From assembly GCA_029256575.1 (NCBI GenBank), contig JAQSXR010000008.1, forward strand, positions 1 through 64,000: a stretch of DNA of 64,000 bases. The letters run 5' to 3'. The notes under the pieces were generated by a model, which did no database searches, was not told the origin of the DNA, and saw only the letters and a list, made by a program, of their open reading frames with translations. Numbering within the stretch: the stretch's first letter is position 1; the number at the start of each line of letters is the position of its first letter. Both the position numbers and the translations under genes were made by a program. Shown one piece after another: positions 37,204-46,065 of this stretch. This stretch comes from Clostridiales bacterium. Lineage in GTDB: Bacteria > Bacillota > Clostridia > Lachnospirales > JAQSXR01.

Positions 37204-37250
37204 ATTGTTCCTCCTAAAGGTTTGCGTATTCAATCAACGCGATTACAATT

Positions 37251-37280
37251 ATAATACCACAATTCGTACACAGTTTTCAA
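37251..37280 (-). promoter_or_regulatory. Promoter of hprK-to-crh operon
   Basis: Minus strand: -35 TTGAAA (37275-37280), 18-bp spacer, -10 TATTAT (37251-37256). A small palindrome GCGT.TGATTGAAT.ACGC follows just downstream. Confidence 0.55.
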
Positions 37281-37310
37281 CATAGATTTGGGACTTACTA
37301 TTGTGATAAT

Positions 37311-37363
37311 TAATAAGGCTGTTATAAACTAACTTCTCAGTTAATTATACAACAGCCCTATTA
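37311..37363 (-). terminator. Terminator hairpin after ABC permease
   Basis: Arms TAATAAGGCTGTTATA and TATACAACAGCCCTATTA pair with an inner AACT/AGTT stem. It lies between the permease stop and the hprK promoter. The T-tract is weak. Confidence 0.65.
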
Positions 37364-37419
37364 CTATATTTATTCAATTATTATTGATTATAGTGTCTAA
37401 AGTAAGTTTTACATAATCA

Positions 37420-38235
37420 TTATTTAATACAAACTTTCTTCTTTAAAAGCTTTAGCGTGAACACAAATATTAATATATACATAGCGTATATTAATATTAC
37501 TCCGCCTATCCCGATAGGAGCTTTTGTAGTAATCGATTCATTTAAAATATCAGAGATTTTATATGGAAAGCTTATAGAAAATGATTCAATTTTGAGTTTT
37601 TCATTCACAAAAAGTGTAAGTGGAATAAATACGGTTCCTATAACTGATATAATTTGTAATATCGTAGAAGTTAATAGATATATTACAATTGGCCCTGCAC
37701 TTCCTAATCCCTGAAATCGACTCGTATTACAAATTGTACAAGCAAAGAATGTACTTACAAGGAATGTAAATAATGAAACTAATATAGCACATACAAAAAG
37801 TATTATTAATCCTGTAGGTGGAGTCATTCCAATTTCATCCATTATTTCAAGTATAAATTCGTCCCAAGCACCACTTATTTTTAATACTGCAAATACAGAC
37901 AAAACTGCAGCAAAGAATGATACTACGTTCCAAAAAAATGCAACTAGTATTTTACTTAGATATAGTTGTGTTGGTGTAACAGGTAATGTATGTGTTAAAT
38001 ATCCTTGTGAGCTAAACATTGTTTTGTTAAATCTTAGTGCCATTAAAAGTCCTGTAACAATGCCTATTACGACTGCGGAAAAAACAAAAAGAAATACTAA
38101 GATACCTGTTGCTGCACTAATATTTGTAAAGCTTAACCCATAAGCTAATAATCCTAAGATCGCTAAGAAAATATATGCCAATAACATCGTTTTTGCTGTT
38201 TCTTTAAATTCTAACTTTACTAATTTACCAAACAT
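37420..38235 (-). CDS. ABC transporter permease, YtrC/ABC-2 type
   Basis: A 271-residue membrane protein with about six hydrophobic segments. The strongest are residues 15-38, 42-66, 100-122 and 246-266. The immediately upstream gene encodes its ATPase with no gap. A GntR-type repressor precedes the ATPase. Such three-gene operons (Bacillus ytr-like) commonly respond to cell-envelope antibiotics, but the substrate is unknown. No extracellular domain is evident. Confidence 0.87.
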   Translation of the reverse strand: MFGKLVKLEFKETAKTMLLAYIFLAILGLLAYGLSFTNISAATGILVFLFVFSAVVIGIVTGLLMALRFNKTMFSSQGYLTHTLPVTPTQLYLSKILVAFFWNVVSFFAAVLSVFAVLKISGAWDEFILEIMDEIGMTPPTGLIILFVCAILVSLFTFLVSTFFACTICNTSRFQGLGSAGPIVIYLLTSTILQIISVIGTVFIPLTLFVNEKLKIESFSISFPYKISDILNESITTKAPIGIGGVILIYAMYILIFVFTLKLLKKKVCIK

Positions 38236-38928
38236 TTAAAACACCTCCTTAAAAAATTCTTCAATTGATTTGCCTGATTCTGCACGTATTTCATCCACTT
38301 GTTTATTAACAATTAAATTTCCTCTTCTAATCATAAGTACACTATCAAATATAGTCTCAACATCATGTATTAAGTGAGTTGAAATAATTACTAATGCATT
38401 TTCAGAATAATTTCTAAGAATTGTATTCAGTATTTTGTCTCTTGACAAAGGATCTATTCCTCCAAGAGGTTCATCTAATAAATAAACCTTTGCATTTCTT
38501 GCCATAACAAGAGCAATTTGTAGCTTTTCTTGCATACCCAATGACATTGTTTTCATTTTTTGCATAGGATCTAAATCAAAATCTACAAGCATGTTCTCTG
38601 CTTTCTTTCGATCAAAATCTGTATAAAACTCCTCAAATAAATCGAACATATCAGATGGTCTTTTATTTCCACTAAAATATTCTTTGTCTGGTAAATAAGA
38701 TATTATACTTTTCGTATAAACACCTGGTTCTTGACCATCAATCAATACTGTTCCGGTATAGTCTTTTATTAAACCTGTTAACACCTTCATTAGAGTTGTT
38801 TTTCCACAGCCGTTTGGTCCAAGTAGACCTACTATCTTGCCACTTTCAAGTGATAAAGATATATTATCTAACACTGTCTTATGACCATACCTTTTTGTTA
38901 AATCCTTAATTTCCATTAAAGTCCCCAT
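38236..38928 (-). CDS. ABC transporter ATPase
   Basis: The 230-residue nucleotide-binding subunit has Walker A GPNGCGKT near residue 36, a degenerate signature SLGMQEKLQ near residue 125 and Walker B VYLLDEPLGG near residue 145. It energises the permease encoded immediately downstream. It abuts the GntR-family regulator gene on its other side. Signature and length fit the small exporters of the YtrB type. Confidence 0.92.
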   Translation of the reverse strand: MGTLMEIKDLTKRYGHKTVLDNISLSLESGKIVGLLGPNGCGKTTLMKVLTGLIKDYTGTVLIDGQEPGVYTKSIISYLPDKEYFSGNKRPSDMFDLFEEFYTDFDRKKAENMLVDFDLDPMQKMKTMSLGMQEKLQIALVMARNAKVYLLDEPLGGIDPLSRDKILNTILRNYSENALVIISTHLIHDVETIFDSVLMIRRGNLIVNKQVDEIRAESGKSIEEFFKEVF

Positions 38929-39288
38929 TTACTTTGCCTCCTTAATTATTAGATCAATTATTTGATCTTTGCTGTAACCTAGTTCTTTCATATTTTCACA
39001 AAAGTCAACAATATATGCTTCTGCCATCCCATGTCTCGTATCTTCAATCAATTGCTGATCTTTGGTTACATATCTTCCCGCTGTTCTTTCCGCATATAAA
39101 AAGCCTTGTCTTTCTAGTTCGGCTAATGCTCGCTGCATAGTATTCGGATTTACTTCAAATAATAAAGCTAGATCCCTTACTGAATTAACTTTCTCACCAA
39201 CAGGCCAAACTCCAATAACTATCTTTAATTTCATAATCTCAACTAATTGTAAATATATTGGTGAATTCTGACTAAACACTATACTCAT
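38929..39288 (-). CDS. GntR-family transcriptional regulator, YtrA type
   Basis: A 119-residue protein with an N-terminal winged helix (SPIYLQLVEIMKLKI, VNSVRDLALLFEVNPNTMQRALAELERQGFLY) and only a short C-terminal helical tail, the YtrA class. The ATG at 39288 follows AAGGGATGAG; an upstream start at 39339 would lie in the operator. It should repress its own operon by binding the palindrome at 39329-39346. It is followed by the ABC genes without gaps. Confidence 0.92.
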   Translation of the reverse strand: MSIVFSQNSPIYLQLVEIMKLKIVIGVWPVGEKVNSVRDLALLFEVNPNTMQRALAELERQGFLYAERTAGRYVTKDQQLIEDTRHGMAEAYIVDFCENMKELGYSKDQIIDLIIKEAK

Positions 39289-39328
39289 TTTCTCATCCCT
39301 TCTCGAAAATATTTTGGTTTGTGTTACT

Positions 39329-39346
39329 GTATTAAGCATTTAATAC
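39329..39346. promoter_or_regulatory. Operator palindrome for the GntR regulator
   Basis: An 18-bp perfect inverted repeat, GTATTAAGC/ATTTAATAC with axis GCAT, lies directly downstream of the -10. This is the typical place for a YtrA-class operator. Binding would block the GntR/ABC promoter. Confidence 0.75.
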
Positions 39347-39347
39347 A

Positions 39348-39376
39348 ACAATACAACATTTGTATTTATCTGTCAA
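39348..39376 (-). promoter_or_regulatory. Promoter of the GntR/ABC operon
   Basis: Minus strand: perfect -35 TTGACA (39371-39376), 17-bp spacer, -10 TATTGT (39348-39353). The operator follows immediately. Confidence 0.7.
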
Positions 39377-39410
39377 CTATTTTTTTCCATTTTTTATATA
39401 AACTGTTTTA

Positions 39411-41564
39411 TTACAATGAATTTTGCATATCTTCCACGTCAATATAGTCTTCCATGTACTGCTTTCTTAATAATACCTCCGGTACAAATTCATTATATTT
39501 TCCCGAGATTGCAGCATCTTGCGGTACATTAAAAAAAGTTTTATCTAATTCCGATATTTTAATTTTACAAAGAATTCTTTTTATTTCATCCATATTTACA
39601 TTTGTTTTAATTATAATACAAACTGGTATTACCCCATCAAAATATATATTATTATTAAGCCCATAATATGTTAAAGCATAGGATAATGCGTTTATTGCTT
39701 TCGTCCCTAAAAACGGAAATACTCCGTATGTAGAGCGTTCAATACATACTACCATTTCATCACGCAGATTCATTTTAGAAAATTGCGCCCTTATTTCTTG
39801 AAGTCGTATTTTTGCATTCTCACCTAGATACTTATATTCCGCATCACTACATAGAACATCTTTCATCTTCTTTAAAATTTTCGTGTGTAAGGCTAAAGCT
39901 CCTGAATTCACCCAACTATTGGTAGAGATTCCTTCCACTTTATTTACATATATTATCTGGGACTTTTTATCTATTTCTATTACCTCCCAAGTATATCCCG
40001 CTAACGCAAATTTTGTCTTTACTGGATATTCCTTGTGAATAGTCCCGATTTCTTCTGTTTTAAATTTAACCGTAAATTCATTTTCTGTTGCAAAAACCGC
40101 ATAAAAATCAAACCTATTTGTTTCACGTTCTCCCCTGAGCCCAACAATAAGTTTCTTTTGTTCATCGATTTCCAGTTGCTCCATTTTAATCATATAATTA
40201 AGTAATAATTTAAAATCACTTTGTGAAATATTCTTGAACGCTCCTAATGTTAACATTGTTTGTGCAAGCAATGCAGGCGATACATCACCGGAAGTCACCA
40301 AAAAACTCATTGTTTGATGATATAACAATCCGTACGGTAGTGTATTTGTGTTAATTGGTTCTATCCATCTTTCCTCAAGGTAAAGTTGAATAATTGCAAT
40401 ACACATAATAAAATCCCAATTTATAGTTTTATAGAATTCAGAGTCATTTCTATTTATATCTTCTTTAAATACAAACCACATTTCAGATGCATTTCCTCTT
40501 CGTCCTGATCTTCCTAACCTCTGAACAAAGCTTGAAACACTAAAGGGTGACCCCGTCTGAACAATTCGCTCTAATTCACCTAAATCTATCCCTAGTTCAA
40601 GTGTCACTGTGGAACCTGTAACCATTGGCAACTCGGATTTCTTCATTGATTCTTCCGCATGTTGCCTAAGTGATGAGGATATGTTTCCATGATGAACTAA
40701 ATAAACATCAGCAGTCTGTTGTTTCTTTGCAATTTTCTTAATATGTGCGATATTATCTTCAATCTCTGCTCTAGAATTTGAAAATATTATACTTTTCTTT
40801 CCCAACGTACATTTATATAAATATTCATAGAACTTATCTTTTTGTAGGTTATTTTCATTTTCAACGCTAAAGTGCTCCAGAAATAAACGTATTTTTCTTT
40901 TACCACCGTCAAACTTTGGTGTGCTACACTCTCTTCTAGTCCCGGAGTTCAACCACTTTTCAGCAGATTCGTACTCACCGAGGGTTGCAGATAAGCCCAC
41001 TCTAATAGGAATATTGTTCGTTAAGCGCTGTATTCGTTCTAAGATGCATTGCAATTGAATTCCTCTATCTTCACTCATGAAATAATGAACTTCATCCACA
41101 ATAACATATCGTAAATCACTAAAAAGATTAGTAATATCCCCTGTTCGTAGCATTAACATTGCCTCAAGTGACTCAGGCGTTGTTTGCAATACCCCTTGTG
41201 GATTCTTAATAAGCTTCGCTTTCTTATTCTGAGCCACATCTCCGTGCCATTTAAAAACTGGTATATTAGCGAATTCAAGAAGTTCTTCTATACGTTGAAA
41301 CTGGTCATTTATTAAAGCCTTTAAAGGGCTAATATATAAAATTCCAATTGATTTCGATGGTTTTTCATAAAGTTTAGTAATTACAGGCAAAAATGCAGCC
41401 TCTGTTTTACCAGAAGCTGTCCCCGTTGCCAATAACAAATTGTTTTCTGTATTAAAAATAACGTCACATGCAGCAACCTGAACATCTCTTATCTCTTCCC
41501 ACTTGTTACGATATATATATTCTCTTATAAAAGGTGCTAATCGATCGAATGTAGATTTACTCAT
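39411..41564 (-). CDS. Lhr-like superfamily 2 helicase (BrxHI-like) of a TerB/BrxD cassette
   Basis: The 717-residue protein has a two-domain SF2 helicase core. Walker A is TGTASGKTEAAF (about residues 46-57), Walker B is VDEVHYF (near 134), and SATLGE follows. Motifs V/VI are TVTLELGIDLGELE and QRLGRSGRRG (near 340). A long C-terminal region of about 350 residues follows, as in Lhr-type helicases. It overlaps the ATPase gene by 4 bp. Helicases of this kind (BrxHI) accompany BrxD in some BREX phage-defence loci, but no PglZ, methylase or BrxC is present here. Confidence 0.88.
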   Translation of the reverse strand: MSKSTFDRLAPFIREYIYRNKWEEIRDVQVAACDVIFNTENNLLLATGTASGKTEAAFLPVITKLYEKPSKSIGILYISPLKALINDQFQRIEELLEFANIPVFKWHGDVAQNKKAKLIKNPQGVLQTTPESLEAMLMLRTGDITNLFSDLRYVIVDEVHYFMSEDRGIQLQCILERIQRLTNNIPIRVGLSATLGEYESAEKWLNSGTRRECSTPKFDGGKRKIRLFLEHFSVENENNLQKDKFYEYLYKCTLGKKSIIFSNSRAEIEDNIAHIKKIAKKQQTADVYLVHHGNISSSLRQHAEESMKKSELPMVTGSTVTLELGIDLGELERIVQTGSPFSVSSFVQRLGRSGRRGNASEMWFVFKEDINRNDSEFYKTINWDFIMCIAIIQLYLEERWIEPINTNTLPYGLLYHQTMSFLVTSGDVSPALLAQTMLTLGAFKNISQSDFKLLLNYMIKMEQLEIDEQKKLIVGLRGERETNRFDFYAVFATENEFTVKFKTEEIGTIHKEYPVKTKFALAGYTWEVIEIDKKSQIIYVNKVEGISTNSWVNSGALALHTKILKKMKDVLCSDAEYKYLGENAKIRLQEIRAQFSKMNLRDEMVVCIERSTYGVFPFLGTKAINALSYALTYYGLNNNIYFDGVIPVCIIIKTNVNMDEIKRILCKIKISELDKTFFNVPQDAAISGKYNEFVPEVLLRKQYMEDYIDVEDMQNSL

Positions 41565-42883
41565 AGCTCAAATTCCTCGAATTCTTCATGTATATTTTCA
41601 TCAGACACATCACTATTCGCAAAGTTAAATCCTTCTTTCCCTATAATATCTATCATTTTTTTATTTGGATATTGATAAAGGGTGTTTAATAATTCAATAA
41701 AGTCTCTTATAATTTCTCTAGGCGTTATATTCGTGTCTGCACCAATCCTGCTAAATTCCACTTTTATAAATGCTATTAGTTCTTCTTCTGTTAATACACT
41801 TTCATAACTGTACAAATTAGCATGAATATTAGAAAGTTTTTCTACCAATACAAACATTTCCTCATATGTTAAAGGCCTTAGTTTAATTATTGGTGCAAGT
41901 AAATCTCTGGTGTCTTCGGATGCAAATCTACCACTTTCAAGTCTAGACCTAAGTGCCTCATAACTAAACACGCCTCTTCTGGTATCCTCGATACATTGTG
42001 GAGTTCCTCCCATTATTATGCCGAGGTATTTTGCTTTTCCTTGTAACGTATCATTGTATAAAGTCAATATTTTTTCATAGTTATATTGACGGGTTATTGA
42101 ATTCGGTATTTTATAAATGTTAACTAACTCATCAATTAGCATTAACATTCCTTTATAACCAGCTCGAACAAGGAATAAAGTAAATAATTTTACATATTCA
42201 TACCAATCCTCATCTGAAATAATTGCACTTATTCCCATTTCCCTACGTGCTTCTGTTTTCGTTGTATATTCCCCACGTAACCATTTTAAGACATAGCTTT
42301 TAATTTCATCATTACCAGTTCGATATGCTTCCCAATACATTGAAATTACCTTTGCAAAATCAAAGCCATTTACCATTCCCTCTATTTCATTAATAACCGT
42401 AAATATCTTCATTTCAACGCATCTTGAAAATCCAGCATCATTTGGTGTTAAATTCTTTTCTTGAATTACTTCTGCTTGTATTTGAGAAATCCATTTATCT
42501 AGAATTAGAGGAAGTGCTCCTCCATCTGGTCTTGTTTTCGTTGACATATTCTGTATTAATTCTTTATAAGTTGCTAGACCTTGCCCTTTTGTACCCATTA
42601 ATCTTCTCTCAGGAGATAAGTCTGCATCTATAACAACAAACCCCCTATCCATTGCGTGGGTCCGAATTGTTTGAAGTAAAAAGCTTTTTCCACTTCCATA
42701 TTTACCAACTATAAATCGAAAGCTAGCACCACCCTCTTCTATTATATCTACATCTTGAAGCAATGCACTAACTTCTTGATCACGTCCGACTGCTATATAT
42801 CCTAGCCCAACTCTTGGTACAACGCCCCCTTTCAATGAGTTCATAAGTGTAGTTGCTATTCTCTTTGGTACATTAATTGACAT
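41561..42883 (-). CDS. BrxD-like P-loop ATPase (DUF2791)
   Basis: A 440-residue ATPase matching the BREX ATP-binding protein BrxD/DUF2791. It opens PKRIATTLMNSLKGGVVPRVGLGYIAVGRDQEV, followed by Walker A RFIVGKYGSGKSFLLQ near residue 60, then DADLSPERRLMG and GLATYKELIQNM. A Walker B-like MLIDELVNIYKI (near 240) and GGTPQCIEDTRRG complete it. It likely couples ATP hydrolysis to DNA loading of the helicase; this is inference from BREX. It overlaps the helicase by 4 bp and the TerB gene by 11 bp, so the three genes are one translational unit. Confidence 0.9.
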   Translation of the reverse strand: MSINVPKRIATTLMNSLKGGVVPRVGLGYIAVGRDQEVSALLQDVDIIEEGGASFRFIVGKYGSGKSFLLQTIRTHAMDRGFVVIDADLSPERRLMGTKGQGLATYKELIQNMSTKTRPDGGALPLILDKWISQIQAEVIQEKNLTPNDAGFSRCVEMKIFTVINEIEGMVNGFDFAKVISMYWEAYRTGNDEIKSYVLKWLRGEYTTKTEARREMGISAIISDEDWYEYVKLFTLFLVRAGYKGMLMLIDELVNIYKIPNSITRQYNYEKILTLYNDTLQGKAKYLGIIMGGTPQCIEDTRRGVFSYEALRSRLESGRFASEDTRDLLAPIIKLRPLTYEEMFVLVEKLSNIHANLYSYESVLTEEELIAFIKVEFSRIGADTNITPREIIRDFIELLNTLYQYPNKKMIDIIGKEGFNFANSDVSDENIHEEFEEFEL

Positions 42884-44849
42884 TATATTCTTCCCCTTTC
42901 AATAACACATTTCCAATATCTATTACGTAATCTTCATATACATACGGTATTTCATTATTTATATCAATAATATTATCACCTATTAAATCAATGGCTTTTT
43001 CATTAATTGCTTCAATAATTACTTCTATTAATTGGTTGTTCCTTTTTGCAATTACATTTATTTCTATAATTATATCTTTACCATTAATAATCGTAGTTAT
43101 AACGTCTCTCTCGGCATCTGTTAAGCCTTGTGCAAACAACATCCATATATTTGTATTTTCCTTGGTACTTTGCTCTTCATAACTTTCTATATCTTGTCGC
43201 AACTTTAATACATCAGATTTGTCCATTTGATTGTCCGAACTTTCATTCTGACCATATTCATCATCAAAAACATCTCCAAAAGTAAGTTTATCTATATCTT
43301 TATCTATATTTTTATCTTTATCTTTATCTTTATCTTTCTCTTTATTTTTGTCTATCTCATTATCTTCTACTATTTTATCTTTCAAATTTTCTATATTATC
43401 TTCTATAATTAGTTTGTCCTGTATTAATTCTGCTGTTTTTCTTATCTCATCAAATTTTGAAGTATCTAAAATAATATCAACTCGGTTCTCTGCTTCTATC
43501 CTCTTGATGATATCTTTTTGTTCAATTTTATTTGCTGCTTTCTTTAAAATTACTATATTATTCTCAGCTAAGTAATTTTCCACACCTCGATTAATTGCAT
43601 CTAGAAATGATTTATTTCTAATCGCACTAACGAGATTTTTATCTGTAAAATAATCAACTGCAGCAGCATCAATATTGGGTTTAAGTTTATATTTAAAGCG
43701 TACTAATTCCCTAACTTTACTCTCAACAGCTTTTAAGATAAATCCAATTAACTTTCTATACTTAATTCCGCCATCATAAGTAACACTCTTCCATCTACCT
43801 AATTTATATATATACTTTTCGGTCCTACTAACTTCCACTACTTTATCCTTCATTTTAATTGATTCGTGATAAACCGCATTTCGAAAAGGCTTCCACCATG
43901 TATTATTGGTTGGCTTTCCAATTAAAATCTGAGTAAAATCAATATTACTTATTTCGAAATACTTATCTAACTCTCTGAAAACATAAGGAATACTATGTTC
44001 AACAAGTTCTCCGCTTTCTGAATTAAAGAATATACTTTCTGTCACTTTATATGAAGAAATCGAATTGATATATTGCATCATACCTTCATACTTTTTGTCC
44101 ATAATTGCTTCTTTATTAATATCATTCGTATTATCTTTAATTGGTAATTTCTCTATAATATCATTATAAGAACATTTAAAATCATTACAGATATAATAAT
44201 CCTTTACACAATTACTAAAATAACGATCAACTGTTTTATCGAATTTTCTATATTCCGTCCACAATTTTATTATAATATTCAAACTTTCTTTAATCGACGT
44301 GTTACTTATTCCATTTATTATTTCGTAAATATATATTTGGACATAAGACCAATTGATATTATCGATAACGCCTTTTCTAACCTTAGTTCTCCATGTAAAA
44401 TACGTCCTTAATTGTAAATTATCCATATATGCATATATTGGTCGATAGGAATCAAATTCTATCACTTGATCGAAGTCATCTTCATAGTCTTTCATAAATA
44501 TTGCTTGTTCGTAGAACTGTTTCGTATAATAGTCATCAAAATAAAAGCCAACCGTTGATTCCTTCCCAATCTTTCGCATCTTATCAAATATTAAATTCGT
44601 TTCCCCTAATTGTTCCCTTTTCACATTTGAATTGTTGTTTATTGGTTCAGATTTATAGGTTATTTCAAGATTATTCATTATATTTTCGATATCAAATTCA
44701 GCTATCTTATTCTCTACTTCTTCTATTTTCGCAGCAATATAATCCATTTTATTGGAGTTGTTTTGTGAATTTTTCTTTTCTCTTTTTCTGTCTTTGATTT
44801 TAAGTGTATTGTGTAACCACAAATAAAAATCTCTTTCATCTTTTTTCAC
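42873..44849 (-). CDS. TerB-N/TerB-C domain protein, first gene of the helicase cassette
   Basis: The 658-residue product has a charged N-terminal stretch and a TerB-N domain (about residues 100-340, with QLRTYFTWRTKVRKG and SYVQIYIYEIINGI). An alpha-helical middle follows, then a very acidic/basic low-complexity linker KEKDKDKDKDK near residue 515, encoded by hexanucleotide repeats. A TerB-C-like end carries INEKAIDLIGD and VYEDYVIDIG. No nuclease motif is recognised. The start GTG at 44849 follows AAAGGGGTGA. Domains are recognised from family knowledge; function as the recognition or effector subunit is unknown. Confidence 0.85.
   Translation of the reverse strand: MKKDERDFYLWLHNTLKIKDRKREKKNSQNNSNKMDYIAAKIEEVENKIAEFDIENIMNNLEITYKSEPINNNSNVKREQLGETNLIFDKMRKIGKESTVGFYFDDYYTKQFYEQAIFMKDYEDDFDQVIEFDSYRPIYAYMDNLQLRTYFTWRTKVRKGVIDNINWSYVQIYIYEIINGISNTSIKESLNIIIKLWTEYRKFDKTVDRYFSNCVKDYYICNDFKCSYNDIIEKLPIKDNTNDINKEAIMDKKYEGMMQYINSISSYKVTESIFFNSESGELVEHSIPYVFRELDKYFEISNIDFTQILIGKPTNNTWWKPFRNAVYHESIKMKDKVVEVSRTEKYIYKLGRWKSVTYDGGIKYRKLIGFILKAVESKVRELVRFKYKLKPNIDAAAVDYFTDKNLVSAIRNKSFLDAINRGVENYLAENNIVILKKAANKIEQKDIIKRIEAENRVDIILDTSKFDEIRKTAELIQDKLIIEDNIENLKDKIVEDNEIDKNKEKDKDKDKDKNIDKDIDKLTFGDVFDDEYGQNESSDNQMDKSDVLKLRQDIESYEEQSTKENTNIWMLFAQGLTDAERDVITTIINGKDIIIEINVIAKRNNQLIEVIIEAINEKAIDLIGDNIIDINNEIPYVYEDYVIDIGNVLLKGEEYNVN
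43288..43347. repeat. Hexanucleotide microsatellite inside the TerB gene
   Basis: About 60 bp of near-perfect TTTATC hexamers (with TATCTA variants) encode alternating Lys-Asp on the minus strand. Gain or loss of units keeps the frame and changes linker length only. Confidence 0.85.
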
Positions 44850-44912
44850 AAAATCACCCCTTTCTTTATACCTGACTCGTTTATTTTATAATCAAGTTAT
44901 CCTTAATTTATA

Positions 44913-44941
44913 ATTATACCACAATTTTACTCTTAACTGAA
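44913..44941 (-). promoter_or_regulatory. Promoter of the TerB-BrxD-helicase cassette
   Basis: Minus strand: -35 TTCAGT (44936-44941), 17-bp spacer, perfect -10 TATAAT (44913-44918). It lies about 60 bp before the GTG start, so the cassette has its own promoter. Confidence 0.6.
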
Positions 44942-45091
44942 CATATATTCTAAAACAAAATAATTCTTATCTAAATAGATTGTGGGGTTGTAATGGACAT
45001 GGTAAAATTATAATATTATTAATTCATCCTATTTGCGATGAATCAACTCATACAGCTTAACATGTAATTGTGAAAAGGAGATATACGTATT

Positions 45092-45844
45092 ATGAAAATA
45101 ATATTAACTGGAATGACGGGCACACTTGCCCCATATGTACAAAAAGCATTACTTCAAAAAGGATATGAAGTAGTTTCATGGAATCGGGCTGATTTGTCTA
45201 CAGAGGACCAAGAAGCTATCAATCAATTTATTGAAAAAGAAAAACCTGATTACTTTTTTCACTTAGCAACCGGACCACAATCATGGATTGAGAAAATAAT
45301 TCTTGCTTTAAAACCAACTCAAATCCCTTTTCTCTTTACTTCAACAGAATCTGTTTTTGATAATACACAAGAAGGACCTTTTACCACTGATATAGAACCA
45401 AAATCCACAAGCGATTATGGTAGCTATAAAATATCATGTGAAAATCTGATTAAAGAGCAGTATCCGGAACATTCCTATATTGTTCGTTTAGGATGGCAAA
45501 TCGGATTGTTACCAGAAAAGAACAACATGCTAACTTACCTTGTAAAAGAAGATATTTTACATGCTTCAGATGAGTGGATACCTTCAACTTCATTTATGCC
45601 CGATACTGCTAACGGTCTTATACAAATTATTGAATCTCTTCAACCTGGAACATACCATTTAGATGGTAACGAAGATAATTGGAGCTTTTACCAAATTGCA
45701 TCAGCTCTTAAAGAGGCGTTTAATCTACCAATAGAAGTATTGAAAGATAATAATTTTAATCATAATAATCGCCTACTTAATGATCCTATTCTTACACAAT
45801 CAATACAAAAAACAATCGAGCAGATAAGATCTAGGATTCAATAA
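45092..45844 (+). CDS. RmlD-like NAD(P)-dependent sugar-nucleotide reductase homologue
   Basis: A 250-residue extended short-chain dehydrogenase. The N-terminal coenzyme loop is ILTGMTGTLAPYV, with the catalytic YxxxK in DYGSYKISCE near residue 113 and VRLGWQIG. The family includes dTDP-4-dehydrorhamnose reductase RmlD; no other rhamnose genes are nearby, so the substrate is open. It is one of few plus-strand genes here. AAGGAGAT precedes the ATG. Its stop codon lies in the first unit of the 14-bp tandem array. Confidence 0.85.
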   Translation: MKIILTGMTGTLAPYVQKALLQKGYEVVSWNRADLSTEDQEAINQFIEKEKPDYFFHLATGPQSWIEKIILALKPTQIPFLFTSTESVFDNTQEGPFTTDIEPKSTSDYGSYKISCENLIKEQYPEHSYIVRLGWQIGLLPEKNNMLTYLVKEDILHASDEWIPSTSFMPDTANGLIQIIESLQPGTYHLDGNEDNWSFYQIASALKEAFNLPIEVLKDNNFNHNNRLLNDPILTQSIQKTIEQIRSRIQ

Positions 45845-46010
45845 AGTAGATGCAGTAAAATAGAGACAATAAAATAGAGACAATAAAATAGATACAATAA
45901 AATAGATACAATAAAGTAGATTCAATAAAGTAGATACAATAAAGTAGATACAATAAAGTAGATTCAATAAAGAAGATTCAATAAAATAGATACAATAAAA
46001 TAAAGATTTA
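45843..46010. repeat. 14-bp tandem minisatellite, eleven units plus a degenerate one
   Basis: Eleven uninterrupted units with consensus AAARTAGAWWCAAT run from 45843 to 45996, followed by one decayed unit. The first unit starts inside the stop codon of the gene at 45092. Units vary by one or two bases, so the array has diverged after amplification. No coding frame is evident. Confidence 0.95.
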
Positions 46011-46022
46011 AGGCTTACTACT

Positions 46023-46052
46023 AAAAAAGTCGTGCACTCACACGACTTTTTT
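46023..46052. terminator. Bidirectional terminator between convergent genes
   Basis: AAAAAAGTCGTG/CACGACTTTTTT stem with a small loop and T-runs on both strands. It serves the plus-strand gene at 45092 and the minus-strand gene at 46066. Confidence 0.9.
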
Positions 46053-46065
46053 ATAATCTATTCTT

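Noticed and set aside
43227-43412. A plus-strand Ile/Phe-rich frame
   Set aside because: It is the complement of the Lys-Asp hexanucleotide repeat in the TerB gene.
39411-44849. A complete BREX system
   Set aside because: BREX core genes (PglZ, PglX, BrxC, BrxL, BrxA/B) are absent; only the ATPase and helicase families are shared.
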